Positions 53,368 through 62,448 of a DNA stretch of 64,000 nt are shown here, in pieces. Position numbers and translations under genes: made by a program. Origin of the DNA: Bradyrhizobium sp. WSM1417. GTDB lineage: Bacteria > Pseudomonadota > Alphaproteobacteria > Rhizobiales > Xanthobacteraceae. The notes under the pieces were generated by a model, which was not told the DNA's origin, did not search any database, and saw only the letters and a program-made list of their open reading frames with translations. The stretch covers positions 5,877,831-5,941,830 of the forward strand of contig NZ_KI911783.1 in the NCBI RefSeq assembly GCF_000515415.1, in the 5' to 3' direction. Within the stretch, counting starts at the first letter, position 1; each line of letters begins with the position of its first letter.

Positions 53368-54738
53368 ATGCGCCTTGTGCTTCAGCTTGTCGCCCGTCTG
53401 CTTCTCATCGTCGCGCTTTGCCTCGGGGCGGCGACCATCTGGGCCACGTTCGACGCCTATCGCAGCGTCGACCGGGCGACTGCGGCCTCCGCGCAGCGGG
53501 TCGCCCAGGCGCTGCAGGCCCTGTACTGGCACGAATTCCTGTTGCGTAGCAGCAGAACACGCGAACAGCTTCTGCCGGTTCCGGAGTGGCGCACGCTGGA
53601 GACGATGAAGCTGATCTCACCCGGCGTCTGCGTCGAATTCCAACCGGCCGTCGCATTCGAAAAGCCGCTCTGCGGCCAGAGCGAGGGGCTCGGCAAGACG
53701 CCGCCGCGCTGGTTCGCGTCGATTGTGCCGACCTTCCTCGGCAGCCATGCCGAAGTGATACGGCCCGTCAGTCCCCGCGCGGCGACCGCCGGAGCAGTGG
53801 TCGCGACGCCGGATGAAGCGGCCGCCATCTCGCTCGCCTGGGAGTACATCCTCAACGTGATCGACGTCGCGCTTTTGATGGCGGCGGCGATCGCGCTGCT
53901 GGCCTCGCTCGCGATCGCGCATGCGCTGGCGCCGGCGCGCACGATCGTGATCGCCTTGCAGCGCATGGCCCGCGGTCAGTATCGCACGAAACTGCCGCGC
54001 TTCCGCTCGATGGAGCTGGCGATGATCGGCAGCGCCGTCGGCGAACTCGGCGGCCGGTTGGAGGAAGCGACCGAGCAACGCGCGGCGCTGACGCGGCGCC
54101 TGATCGAGATCCGGGACGACGAACGCCGCGCGCTCGCCCGCGAGCTGCACGACGAGTTCGGACAAAATCTCTCGGCCATCCTCGCCTTCGCCAACACCAT
54201 CGAGACGGCGAGCACGAAGGCAGACAAGCAAAACGATATCGTGCAGGACGCGCGGATGATCTCGCAGGCCACGCATCATCTGATGGCCTCGCTGCGCGAC
54301 GCGCTGAAGCGCCTGCGCAATCCCCTGCCCGCCGAGCTTGGACTGGAGGCGAGCCTCGTGAATTTGGTGGATAGCTGGCGCTCGCAGAGCTCGGCGCGGC
54401 CGACGATCCAGCTCGATCTTAAGGGCGACCTCACCGACATCAGCGGCCCGGCTGCCACTGCCGCCTATCGCGTCGCGCAGGAATGCCTGACCAACGCGCT
54501 GCGCCACGGCGCGGCACGCGAGATTTCTCTGCACGTCGAGCGGCGCACGGGCGACGACGATGCATTGCTGATCCGTGTCGACGACGATGGCGGCGGCGAC
54601 GCGGCACGCGTTGCGCAGTCGGCGGGCTTCGGCCTCACCGGCATCCGCGAGCGCGTCGCAGCGGCCGGCGGCTCAATCTCGATCCTGCCCGCCCGAGGCG
54701 GACTCAGCGTCGCCGCCACCATCCCGCTCGCCGCGTGA
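53368..54738 (+). CDS. Sensor histidine kinase (NarX/MoxY-like, HisKA_3)
   Basis: The 456-residue protein has a first membrane helix (about 5-27), an extracytoplasmic domain (to about 160), a second helix (about 163-190), a HAMP-like region, the HisKA_3 box ERRALARELHDEFGQNL (phospho-His about 266) and a short HATPase ending AGFGLTGIRERV. It phosphorylates the response regulator encoded eight bases downstream. Signal unknown. Confidence 0.9.
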   Translation: MRLVLQLVARLLLIVALCLGAATIWATFDAYRSVDRATAASAQRVAQALQALYWHEFLLRSSRTREQLLPVPEWRTLETMKLISPGVCVEFQPAVAFEKPLCGQSEGLGKTPPRWFASIVPTFLGSHAEVIRPVSPRAATAGAVVATPDEAAAISLAWEYILNVIDVALLMAAAIALLASLAIAHALAPARTIVIALQRMARGQYRTKLPRFRSMELAMIGSAVGELGGRLEEATEQRAALTRRLIEIRDDERRALARELHDEFGQNLSAILAFANTIETASTKADKQNDIVQDARMISQATHHLMASLRDALKRLRNPLPAELGLEASLVNLVDSWRSQSSARPTIQLDLKGDLTDISGPAATAAYRVAQECLTNALRHGAAREISLHVERRTGDDDALLIRVDDDGGGDAARVAQSAGFGLTGIRERVAAAGGSISILPARGGLSVAATIPLAA

Positions 54739-54745
54739 GGCCGGC

Positions 54746-55396
54746 ATGAACGAGATTACGACAACAGGCATCTCCGTGCTGCTGGTCGATGACCATCCGA
54801 TCGTACGGCAAGGCTATCGGCGCGTGCTGGAAAGCCAGGGCGATCTGCATGTCGTGGCGGAAGCCGACAACGCCGCGGACGCCTACAGCGCCTTCAAGGC
54901 GCGCGATCCCGACGTGGTCTTGCTGGATATCTCGATGCCCGGCGCGAGCGGGCTGGAAGCCATCCGCAACATCCGCGCGCGCAGCCGGCGGGCGCGAATC
55001 CTCGTTTTCACCATGCACAACGAGGCCGTGCTGGTGAAGGCAGCCTTCAGTGCCGGCGCCAGCGGCTTCGTCACCAAGAGTAGCGAGCCGTCCGCGGTCG
55101 TGTCCGCGATCCGCAGCGTCGCGCGCGGCGAACGCGCCATGAGCGACGACATCGCGCACATCCTGGCCGAGGACAGCCTGTCGGCGGGCTCGGCGCTGGA
55201 TCAACTGGGCGAACGCGAGATCGAGATCCTGCGCCAGTTCGCCGGCGGCGCCACGACCGAACAGATCGCCGCGCATCTCAATCTCAGCGTCAAGACGGTG
55301 CAGAACTATCACTATCTGATCAAGACCAAGACCGGCGCGCGCACGGATGCGCAGCTCGTGCGGTTAGCGGCCAATTGTGGGCTGACGAAAATCTAG
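54746..55396 (+). CDS. NarL/LuxR-family response regulator
   Basis: The 216-residue protein joins a receiver (LLVDDHPIV, phospho-Asp in VVLLDISMPG, about residue 61) to a LuxR helix-turn-helix (LGEREIEILRQFAGGATTEQ onward, then LNLSVKTVQNYH). GAGG precedes the ATG. It is the partner of the upstream kinase. Target genes are not visible; the exported MBL-fold gene downstream is a candidate. Confidence 0.92.
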   Translation: MNEITTTGISVLLVDDHPIVRQGYRRVLESQGDLHVVAEADNAADAYSAFKARDPDVVLLDISMPGASGLEAIRNIRARSRRARILVFTMHNEAVLVKAAFSAGASGFVTKSSEPSAVVSAIRSVARGERAMSDDIAHILAEDSLSAGSALDQLGEREIEILRQFAGGATTEQIAAHLNLSVKTVQNYHYLIKTKTGARTDAQLVRLAANCGLTKI

Positions 55397-55558
55397 AGCG
55401 TGACGGCGAGCCGTTTACTGCGACCAGAATAACTGGTTCCCAACTGGCCATCCCAACGAAGGTCTCCAAATCTCTCTTAGATTGTGCTAGGCTTCACCAC
55501 AGGCACCGCATCCAGCACCAAGCGGCCAGTGGATGTGTGTCCGGCTCGGATCTTTCGT

Positions 55559-55583
55559 CGAGAGCCAGTTTGGACGGCTCTCG
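55559..55583 (+). promoter_or_regulatory. Hairpin in the gap before the MBL-fold gene
   Basis: CGAGAGCC (55559-55566) and GGCTCTCG (55576-55583) are perfect inverted partners around nine bases, in the 239-base gap between the response regulator and MBL genes. It may be a weak terminator or a leader structure; no T tract follows. Confidence 0.4.
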
Positions 55584-55635
55584 AGGCCGCCCTCGTTCCC
55601 GTTGTATGTCTTGCACGACAACAGGAGACGCTTTC

Positions 55636-56673
55636 ATGAACATCAGGGACAGTCTTCTTGCAGCACTGATCGCCTTCAGCGCTTTCGCGGCCGGGCTCAC
55701 CGAAAGCGCGGCAGCTGACGCGAAAAACCAGATCACGATTCTCTATGACGCCTTCGGCACCAATGACGCGATGACAAAGGACTGGGGTTTCTCCGCCCTT
55801 GTCGAAATCGCGGGAAAACGCATCCTGTTCGATACGGGTAACGATCCCGAAATCTTCGCGGCGAACGTGAAAGCCAAGGGAGTTGATCTCTCGGACCTCG
55901 ACTTTGTCGTTCTTTCGCACCGCCACTCCGATCATATGGCGGGCTTGTCCTACCTCCTGAGCATCAATCCGACCGTCAAGATCTACGCGCCAAAGGAAGG
56001 ATTTGGCATCTACGGCTCGTCTCTGCCGTCCGGCTTCTACCGCAAGGACGAGGCTTTGCCGCCTGAGATGCGGTACTATGCAGGCAAGCCGCCCGCGGTG
56101 ATGAAGTTCGGCAGGGCATGGGCACACGCGAACTTCGAACTGATCGATCAGACCACCGAGATTGCTCCCGGTATCACACTTATCTCGCTGATTTCCGACG
56201 CACCGGGCACGAGAGAGCTCAAGGAGCTGTCCTTGGCCGTCAACACGGCCGACGGCATGGTCCTTCTGGTCGGTTGCTCGCACCCCGGGATCGAGCGCAT
56301 CGTCGAAGCGGCGACGGCTATCAATCCCAGGATTCATCTCATCGCGGGAGGATTTCATCTGGTCGTCGCACCTGACGAAGCGATCGCGAAAGTCGTTACC
56401 GCCCTGAAGGACAGGTTCAAGGTCGACAGCGTAGCCCCGGGACATTGCACCGGTGAGCCGACTTTTGCCGCGCTCAAGAAGGCTTTCGGCGACAATTATC
56501 TCTACGCAGGCCTCGGCACGTCGATTCCGGTTGCAACGGTTGCGGGCGTGAATGTCAGACGCGGGGAAGGTCCGACGCTTGACGACCTTGCGACCTACCG
56601 CAAACTCGCTGGGCGCGAAGACCCGTTCGGCATATTGCGGTTGCGCAGCTCGCATTTGGCACCCGCGCTTTAG
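55636..56673 (+). CDS. Exported metallo-beta-lactamase-fold hydrolase
   Basis: The 345-residue product starts at an ATG with AGGAG upstream, has a Sec signal (LLAALIAFSAFAAGLTESAAA) and an MBL domain with the metal motif SHRHSDHMAG and later GCSHPG and GHCTGE. The core (GFSALVEIAGKRILFDTGND) resembles the dihydropterin-ribofuranosyl-aminobenzene phosphate synthase branch of the fold. It is likely a periplasmic metal hydrolase of unknown substrate. Confidence 0.88.
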   Translation: MNIRDSLLAALIAFSAFAAGLTESAAADAKNQITILYDAFGTNDAMTKDWGFSALVEIAGKRILFDTGNDPEIFAANVKAKGVDLSDLDFVVLSHRHSDHMAGLSYLLSINPTVKIYAPKEGFGIYGSSLPSGFYRKDEALPPEMRYYAGKPPAVMKFGRAWAHANFELIDQTTEIAPGITLISLISDAPGTRELKELSLAVNTADGMVLLVGCSHPGIERIVEAATAINPRIHLIAGGFHLVVAPDEAIAKVVTALKDRFKVDSVAPGHCTGEPTFAALKKAFGDNYLYAGLGTSIPVATVAGVNVRRGEGPTLDDLATYRKLAGREDPFGILRLRSSHLAPAL

Positions 56674-56775
56674 GGCGCTGGCGCGCGGCTCGCACCTTTA
56701 GATTATGTATGGCCGGATGGGATTGGAACTGACGCCGTCGCGCGGTGGTTAGTAGCGGAGTGAGGGAGTTGCGCC

Positions 56776-57075
56776 ATGAGTAAGGCTATCCGCGAAGCCA
56801 TCCATCATCCCCCGATCATCACTGTCGGCGAGCTCATCGATGAACTCTGCCGTCTGCCAGACACAGCGACGATCCAATTCCACTGCCCCATTCTCGAACA
56901 GGAACTTGCGTTCTACCGCCTTCGAAAACGGTCAAAAGACGTGGTCGAAATCGAAGTCAATACCTATCCGGAAAGCCCGTCGGTCGTGCCATCGGCCAAC
57001 GTCGCCTTACGTGCGCGAAAAAAGACCCATCATCCGCGCTCGCTCGGCAATGGCAGCGTTGCCCATAAGGTCTGA
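56776..57075 (+). CDS. Hypothetical 99-residue protein
   Basis: GAGGGAG precedes the ATG by eight bases. The first 70 residues (ITVGELIDELCRLPDTATIQ, then LEQELAFYRLRKRSKDVVEI) look like a small alpha/beta domain, followed by a basic tail. No family is recognised. It is a lone plus-strand gene ahead of the convergent tetR gene. Confidence 0.6.
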   Translation: MSKAIREAIHHPPIITVGELIDELCRLPDTATIQFHCPILEQELAFYRLRKRSKDVVEIEVNTYPESPSVVPSANVALRARKKTHHPRSLGNGSVAHKV

Positions 57076-57136
57076 GATAGAACCGCGACAGGTCACGTCA
57101 GGTGTGACGGCTTCGGAACGCGTGAAGGAAGTTGGC

Positions 57137-57721
57137 CTACGCCTTCAGCCCGCGCAATACCAGCGCCAGCGTCGCATCGACCCGCGCCGAGAGATCGGCA
57201 TCCTTCCACTCGTCGGCGTGGGCCGGATGGTGGAAGCGGACGGTGGCATCGAAGATCGCACGCGCGGTGGTCTTGACATCGTCCACGGCGAACACGCCCT
57301 GCGTCACGCCATCGGACAGGATCGCCGCGATCTGGTCGATCATGGTGTCCTTGTGACATTTGACGGCTGCACAGGCCTCACGCGCAAGGGTCAGATAGGT
57401 GTCGAACATCTCGGGGTCGTCGAGCACGCGCGAACGCTTGGCGGCGAACAGGGTGCGCAGCCAGCGGTCGAGCCGCGCCGGAGCCGGGCCCTGCTCTTCG
57501 GCGAGCTGGCGTAAGGGCGCATCGATCCGGTCCAGCCAGCGTTTGGCGACGGCCTCGCGCAGCGAGGCCTTGCTCGGAAAATGGCGGTAGACGCTGCCGT
57601 GGCTCACATCGAGCGCACGGGCCACGTCGACGACGGTGGCCTTGGCGAGTCCGTAACGTCGCAGCACGTCCTCGGTGACTTCGAGGATCCGCTCCGGCGT
57701 CAAGATAACGGCTTCGTTCAT
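57137..57721 (-). CDS. TetR-family transcriptional regulator
   Basis: The 194-residue protein has an N-terminal helix-turn-helix (VVDVARALDVSHGSVYRHFP, about 29-48) followed by a TetR_C-like ligand domain. Strong palindromes lie upstream at 58049-58072 and an additional half-site near 58087. A 33-residue frame on the same strand lies between them and the gene. It likely represses its own transcript and possibly purB-side transcription. Confidence 0.9.
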   Translation of the reverse strand: MNEAVILTPERILEVTEDVLRRYGLAKATVVDVARALDVSHGSVYRHFPSKASLREAVAKRWLDRIDAPLRQLAEEQGPAPARLDRWLRTLFAAKRSRVLDDPEMFDTYLTLAREACAAVKCHKDTMIDQIAAILSDGVTQGVFAVDDVKTTARAIFDATVRFHHPAHADEWKDADLSARVDATLALVLRGLKA

Positions 57722-57812
57722 GCCAGCACCATGTTCCCGTTGAGGGCTCAGTTACCCGGCGATGGGGCTGCTTCCGAAGCGCCCGTACCGGTCGTTTCGG
57801 AAAGCTCTCGCC

Positions 57813-57914
57813 TTAATGAGGCAGTTTTGCAGCCTGCGCCGCGATCTGGCGCGCCACCAGTAAATTGAGCCAGTGCCCAATCGTCCCGGTCAAATTGATG
57901 ATTTCGGTCGTCAT
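57813..57914 (-). CDS. Possible 33-residue peptide upstream of tetR
   Basis: The ATG at 57912-57914 follows GGAG by ten bases and opens MTTEIINLTGTIGHWLNLLV with a helical tail ending QAAKLPH. It is amphipathic, could be a small membrane-associated peptide, and would be cotranscribed with the tetR gene 91 bases downstream. Too short for homology; evidence is the ribosome site and clean frame. Confidence 0.45.
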   Translation of the reverse strand: MTTEIINLTGTIGHWLNLLVARQIAAQAAKLPH

Positions 57915-58048
57915 TGTCGTAAGTCTCCAATCAACTGGCGGTCCCCGTTGTTCAATTGCGACCCTCAATCCGCCATTTGGGACGTTGGGCTTCCGGGATG
58001 CCGCCAGACGCCCAATCGGAGCGTCCGAGAACGGATATACACGTCTCG

Positions 58049-58102
58049 CTGACAGATTTCAATATCTGTCAGTCAATGATCCGTGATTGACAGTTAATAT
58101 CT
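58049..58102. promoter_or_regulatory. TetR-type operator dyad with a second half-site
   Basis: CTGACAGAT (58049-58057) and ATCTGTCAG (58064-58072) are perfect inverted copies around six bases. A second partial copy, TTGACAGTTAATATCTGC, starts near 58086. TGACAG/CTGTCA dyads are typical TetR sites, and the tetR gene lies downstream on the minus strand. Confidence 0.65.
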
Positions 58103-58164
58103 GCGAGCTTCCCCCTGAGGCCGGCCACCCATCGCCCCACCGCCGCCGGGCCGATGATCCTGTC

Positions 58165-58185
58165 CAGTCCAATCATCCCCCGCTA
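58165..58185 (+). repeat. Upstream copy of the purB start region
   Basis: CAGTCCAATCATCCCCCGCTA (58165-58185 in full) differs at one base from 58291-58311, which spans the purB start codon. The offset is 126 bases, an exact 42 codons. The upstream copy has ATC where purB has its ATG. Confidence 0.6.
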
Positions 58186-58297
58186 CGTTGCCGGCGCCGT
58201 TTGTTTCGCCCTCCCCGCTCTGCTAGATCACGGCGTAAAAAGCATTTTGGCAGGTCGCCCCTTCCGGGTCGCCCGCCCACCTTCCTGGAGCAGTCCA

Positions 58298-59605
58298 ATG
58301 ATCCCCCGCTATACCCGCCCGGAAATGGCCTCGATCTGGGAGCCGCAGACCCGGTTCAAGATCTGGTTCGAGATCGAGGCGCATGCGGCGGACGCCCTTG
58401 CCGAGCTCGGCACAATCCCCAAGGAGGCCGCCAAAACGGTCTGGGCCAAGGCCAAGGACGCCAGTTTCGACGTCGCCCGCATCGACGAGATCGAGCGCGA
58501 GACCAAGCACGACGTCATCGCCTTCCTCACCCACCTCGCCGAGATCGTCGGCCCCGAGGCGCGCTTCGTCCATCAGGGCATGACCTCCTCCGACGTGCTC
58601 GACACCTGCCTCAACGTCCAGCTCACCCGCGCCGCCGACCTGCTGCTCGCCGACCTCGACAAGGTGCTGGCGGCGCTGAAGAAGCGCGCCCTCGAGCACA
58701 AGATGACGCCGACCATCGGCCGCAGCCACGGCATCCACGCCGAACCCGTGACCTTCGGCCTCAAGCTTGCCTATGCCTATGCGGAATTCTCGCGCGCCAA
58801 GGAGCGCCTGATCGCGGCGCGCAAGGAAGTCGCCACCTGCGCCATCTCCGGTGCGGTCGGCACTTTTGCCCAGATCGATCCGCGCGTCGAACAGCATGTT
58901 GCCAAGGCCATGGGCCTCGTCCCCGAGCCGATCTCGACGCAGGTCATCCCCCGCGACCGCCACGCGATGTACTTCTCGACGCTCGGCGTGATCGCGTCCT
59001 CGGTCGAGCGTTTCGCGGTGGAGATCCGCCACATGCAGCGCACCGAAGTGCTGGAAGCCGAGGAGTTCTTCTCCGAAGGGCAGAAGGGTTCGTCTGCGAT
59101 GCCGCACAAGCGCAACCCGGTGCTCTCGGAAAACCTCACGGGCCTGTCGCGCATGGTGCGCGCCTATGTGACGCCGGCACTGGAAAACGTCGTGCTCTGG
59201 CACGAGCGCGACATCTCGCATTCCTCCGCCGAGCGCATGATGGGTCCCGACGCGACCGTGACGCTCGACTTCGCGCTGGTCCGCCTCGCCGGCCTGATCG
59301 ACAAGCTGCTGGTGTACCCCGCCAACATGCAGAAGAACCTCGACCGCCTCGGTGGCCTCGTGCATTCGCAGCGCGTGCTGCTGGCGCTGACGCAGAAGGG
59401 CGCAAGCCGCGAGGACGCCTACAAGCTCGTGCAGCGCAACGCCATGCCGGTCTGGCGCGGCGAAGGCGACTTCCTCCAGCTTCTGAAGAAGGACGCTGAC
59501 GTGAAGAAGTATCTCACGGACGCCGAGATCGAGGAGCAGTTCGACCTCGGCTATCACTTCAAGCACGTCGACACGATCTTCAAGCGCGTGTTCGGCGAAA
59601 GCTGA
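58298..59605 (+). CDS. purB: Adenylosuccinate lyase
   Basis: The 435-residue protein has the purB-type core: [27 protein letters not shown] and signature [12 protein letters not shown]. It acts twice in purine synthesis, cleaving SAICAR and adenylosuccinate to release fumarate. The ATG at 58298 follows CTGGAGCAGTCC and gives the conserved [17 protein letters not shown] longer in-frame start exists at 58154 but lacks a good ribosome site and extends beyond the family. Confidence 0.96.
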   Translation: MIPRYTRPEMASIWEPQTRFKIWFEIEAHAADALAELGTIPKEAAKTVWAKAKDASFDVARIDEIERETKHDVIAFLTHLAEIVGPEARFVHQGMTSSDVLDTCLNVQLTRAADLLLADLDKVLAALKKRALEHKMTPTIGRSHGIHAEPVTFGLKLAYAYAEFSRAKERLIAARKEVATCAISGAVGTFAQIDPRVEQHVAKAMGLVPEPISTQVIPRDRHAMYFSTLGVIASSVERFAVEIRHMQRTEVLEAEEFFSEGQKGSSAMPHKRNPVLSENLTGLSRMVRAYVTPALENVVLWHERDISHSSAERMMGPDATVTLDFALVRLAGLIDKLLVYPANMQKNLDRLGGLVHSQRVLLALTQKGASREDAYKLVQRNAMPVWRGEGDFLQLLKKDADVKKYLTDAEIEEQFDLGYHFKHVDTIFKRVFGES

Positions 59606-59712
59606 ACGTCATCCCTAGCCCTGGTGAGCGCAGCGATACCCGGGACTTCTTCTTGCAAAGATCCCGGATGTTGCCTCGCTCATCCGGCAACAACAACAGA
59701 GACGGAGCCTCC

Positions 59713-60885
59713 ATGCCCATCGTCAACCGCGTTGCCGCCCTCTCCGACGAAATGGCCGCCTGGCGCCATGACTTCCACGAGAACCCGGAGCTGCAATATG
59801 ACGTCCACCGCACCGCCGGCATCGTCGCCGACCGCTTGCGCGAGTTCGGCTGCGACGAGGTGGTGACGGGCATCGGCCGCACCGGCGTCGTCGGTGTGAT
59901 CCGCGGACGCAAATCCGCCTCGGGCAAGACCATTGGTCTGCGTGCCGACATGGACGCGCTGCCGATCATGGAGACCTCAGGGGTTGCCTACGCCTCCAAG
60001 GTCCCCGGCAAGATGCACGCTTGCGGCCATGACGGCCACACCGCCATGCTGCTCGGCGCCGCCAAATATCTCGCCGAGACCCGCAACTTCGACGGCAACG
60101 CGGTCGTGATCTTCCAGCCCGCGGAAGAAGGCGGCGGCGGCGGCAAGGCGATGGTCGAGGACGGACTGATGACGCGCTGGAACATCCAGGAGGTCTACGG
60201 CATGCACAACATGCCGGGCCTGCCCGAAGGACATTTCGCGACCACGCCCGGCGCGATGCTCGCCTCCTCCGACAACATCCAGATCACCGTCCACGGCAAA
60301 GGCGGCCACGCCGGTGCGGGTCCGCACAAGTCGATCGACAGCGTGCTGATCGGCGCACAGATCGTCAACGCGCTGCAATCGATCGTCGCGCGCAACGTCG
60401 ATCCGCTGAAGTCCGCGGTCATCTCGATCACGCAATTCCACTCCGGCACGGCCTTCAACATCATCCCGGAGATCGCCGAGCTCGGCGGCACCGTGCGCAC
60501 GCTCGATCCTGAAGTGCGCGATCTGGTCGAGCGCCGTATCGGCGAGGTCGCCGACAGCGTTGCGCGCGCCTATGGCGGTTCGGCGGAGACCAAGTACACG
60601 CGCATGTACCCGGTGACGATGAACCATGCGCGCGAGGCTGGCCTCGCCGCCGACGTCGCCCGCGACATTGTCGGTGCCGAGCGCGTCAACGACAAGTTCA
60701 TTCCCATGATGGGCGCCGAAGACTTCTCCTTCATGCTGGAAGCGCGCCCCGGCGCGATGATCCTGGTCGGCATGGGCGACGGCAACGAGTGCCACCACCC
60801 GGCTTACGTCTTCAACGACAACATCTTGGGCCACGGCGCGTCCTATTGGGCGCGACTCGTCGAAACGCGGATGCCGGCGGGGTAG
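59713..60885 (+). CDS. M20-family amidohydrolase (HipO-like)
   Basis: The 390-residue protein has the M20D landmarks WRHDFHENPELQYDV, GLRADMDALPI, ACGHDGHTAM and QPAEEGGGGGK, with metal ligands in place, and a dimerisation domain (HGKGGHAGAGPH). Such enzymes hydrolyse N-acyl amino acids, hippurate or amino-acid conjugates of auxin. GGAG lies before the ATG. The substrate is not specified by context. Confidence 0.92.
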   Translation: MPIVNRVAALSDEMAAWRHDFHENPELQYDVHRTAGIVADRLREFGCDEVVTGIGRTGVVGVIRGRKSASGKTIGLRADMDALPIMETSGVAYASKVPGKMHACGHDGHTAMLLGAAKYLAETRNFDGNAVVIFQPAEEGGGGGKAMVEDGLMTRWNIQEVYGMHNMPGLPEGHFATTPGAMLASSDNIQITVHGKGGHAGAGPHKSIDSVLIGAQIVNALQSIVARNVDPLKSAVISITQFHSGTAFNIIPEIAELGGTVRTLDPEVRDLVERRIGEVADSVARAYGGSAETKYTRMYPVTMNHAREAGLAADVARDIVGAERVNDKFIPMMGAEDFSFMLEARPGAMILVGMGDGNECHHPAYVFNDNILGHGASYWARLVETRMPAG

Positions 60886-60895
60886 CGCAGGTCTC

Positions 60896-60982
60896 GTAGG
60901 GTGGACAAAGCGAAAGCGTGCCCACCAGAGCCTTCTCCGCTACGAATGGGGGCACGGCGCTTCGCGCCTTTGCCTACCCTAC
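60896..60982. repeat. REP-like palindrome after the amidohydrolase gene
   Basis: GTAGGGTGGACAAAGCG at 60896-60912 and CGCCTTTGCCTACCCTAC ending at 60982 are imperfect inverted copies. It fills the gap between convergent genes and belongs to a repeat type common in Bradyrhizobium-like genomes. Confidence 0.65.
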
Positions 60983-60990
60983 AACACCGC

Positions 60991-62316
60991 TCATCCCTGA
61001 TATTGCAGCACGTGCATGCCGGCGTTCCAATCGGAGACAAACATCAGTCCGTCCGGCCGAACATAGGCGTCACAGGTCTTGGCCGCGAGCGCAACGTTCG
61101 GGCGCGGGTCGATGAGCTTTTTCGGTGTCGGCGGCACCCAATAAGCGATCTCCTTCGGTGCGAAGGCGTCCCTGATGTCGAACACCCTGACGCCGGCATT
61201 GTTGTAGGTCGCGAAGATCGTCTCCTCGCTCTGGAACGAGCCCGGGCGGTTCTCGTGCAGATTATGCGGCCCGAAGGTGCCGTTCGTGCAGAAGTCGCGG
61301 TCGCGCGGGGTCGGCAGGGTTGCAATCGGCACCGGGTTTCCAGGCGCGCGCACGTCGAGAACGAATGTATGGAACAGGCCCTTGGCGCAATTGTCCGCAT
61401 TCGCTTCGTCCGCGACGATTGCGAGCTGTCGCTTGGGCAGCGGCAGCGGCGTATGCGTGCCGCCGGCGAAGGGCGGCGACCAGTTGATGTGGGACAGCAG
61501 CCTTGGATTCATGGGATCGCTGATGTCATGAATGGTGAAGCCGCCATCGCGCCAGGCGGCATAGCCGCGATCACCCGCCGTGATCATGTGATGGAGCGCA
61601 AAGCGCTTGCCCTTGGGCGTCGCCGGCTCGCCCGCCGCGCGGTTCATGCCCGGCAGCCACCATTTCGCGACGATCTCCGGCTTCGTGATGGTCTTGAGAT
61701 CGACCACGCAAAGGATATGGTCGGTGAACTCGTCGAGATGCGCCGACACATAGGCGTAGCGGCCGCCCGGCCACCACAGCCGGTTGATGCCGAAGCCAGG
61801 CATTTCGAGGAACGCGATCTCGCGCATCTCGCCCGGTTTCGAGATGTCGTGGATCGAGAGGCCGCAGCTGAATTTCTTGGCCTTGGTGATGCTGTCGACC
61901 AGCGTGTTCTCGAAATAGCCGCGCATGTTGTCGTAGGACTGCATCGCGACGATGTTGGCGCCGTTCGCAAGCAGCAGCAAATCTTCCGCCACCTGCAAAT
62001 GGTGGGTGCGGGTGTATTGTCCTGCGGTGAAGAAATTGACCGGCTTCAGCGCACGCGGATCGGATGCGTCCAGGATCGTCACGCCGTCGCTGAACATGTG
62101 CCCGACATAGACGTGCTGCCGGTTGAACATCACTTGCACGCTGTCGGGCCGTCCGCCGATGTCGCTGTAGGAGATGTGCTTGATGCCCTTGCCGATGCCC
62201 TCGGGCGGAATGTCTGCCTCTGAAGCCGATGCCGGCCTCGACCACCCGGACAGCGCGGCGGATCCGAACACGGCCGACAATTGCTGAAGGTGGCGGCGGC
62301 GAGAGAGTTGTGGCAT
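60991..62316 (-). CDS. TAT-exported LVIVD-repeat (beta-propeller) protein
   Basis: The 441-residue product starts after GGGGAAAACC and has a twin-arginine-like signal (SRRRHLQQLSAVFGSAALSG). The mature part contains several LVIVD-type blades, each ending with a form of DISDP or DIRDAF (for example FTIHDISDPMNPRLL and VRVFDIRDAFAPKEI), consistent with a beta-propeller. No enzyme motif is seen. A longer frame from 62367 has no ribosome site. Confidence 0.82.
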   Translation of the reverse strand: MPQLSRRRHLQQLSAVFGSAALSGWSRPASASEADIPPEGIGKGIKHISYSDIGGRPDSVQVMFNRQHVYVGHMFSDGVTILDASDPRALKPVNFFTAGQYTRTHHLQVAEDLLLLANGANIVAMQSYDNMRGYFENTLVDSITKAKKFSCGLSIHDISKPGEMREIAFLEMPGFGINRLWWPGGRYAYVSAHLDEFTDHILCVVDLKTITKPEIVAKWWLPGMNRAAGEPATPKGKRFALHHMITAGDRGYAAWRDGGFTIHDISDPMNPRLLSHINWSPPFAGGTHTPLPLPKRQLAIVADEANADNCAKGLFHTFVLDVRAPGNPVPIATLPTPRDRDFCTNGTFGPHNLHENRPGSFQSEETIFATYNNAGVRVFDIRDAFAPKEIAYWVPPTPKKLIDPRPNVALAAKTCDAYVRPDGLMFVSDWNAGMHVLQYQG

Positions 62317-62448
62317 CGGTTTTCCCCTTTTTTGGAGAATGATGCTCGCATGCGGCGAGGCATGCAAGCCTCGTGTCCTCGGCTCTCACCCGAGCATGCA
62401 CCACCTCGCGCTGCATCATGAGCGGATCGCAACGATGATGCCGTCGAT

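Larger units (their letters stand above)
57722..58297. other. 575-bp gap with a small ORF, TetR-type dyads and a duplicated purB start
   Basis: Besides the features listed separately (33-residue frame at 57813-57914, dyads at 58049-58102, repeated block at 58165-58185) I see no protein-coding gene. The AT content around 58050-58100 suggests divergent promoters. Confidence 0.5.
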
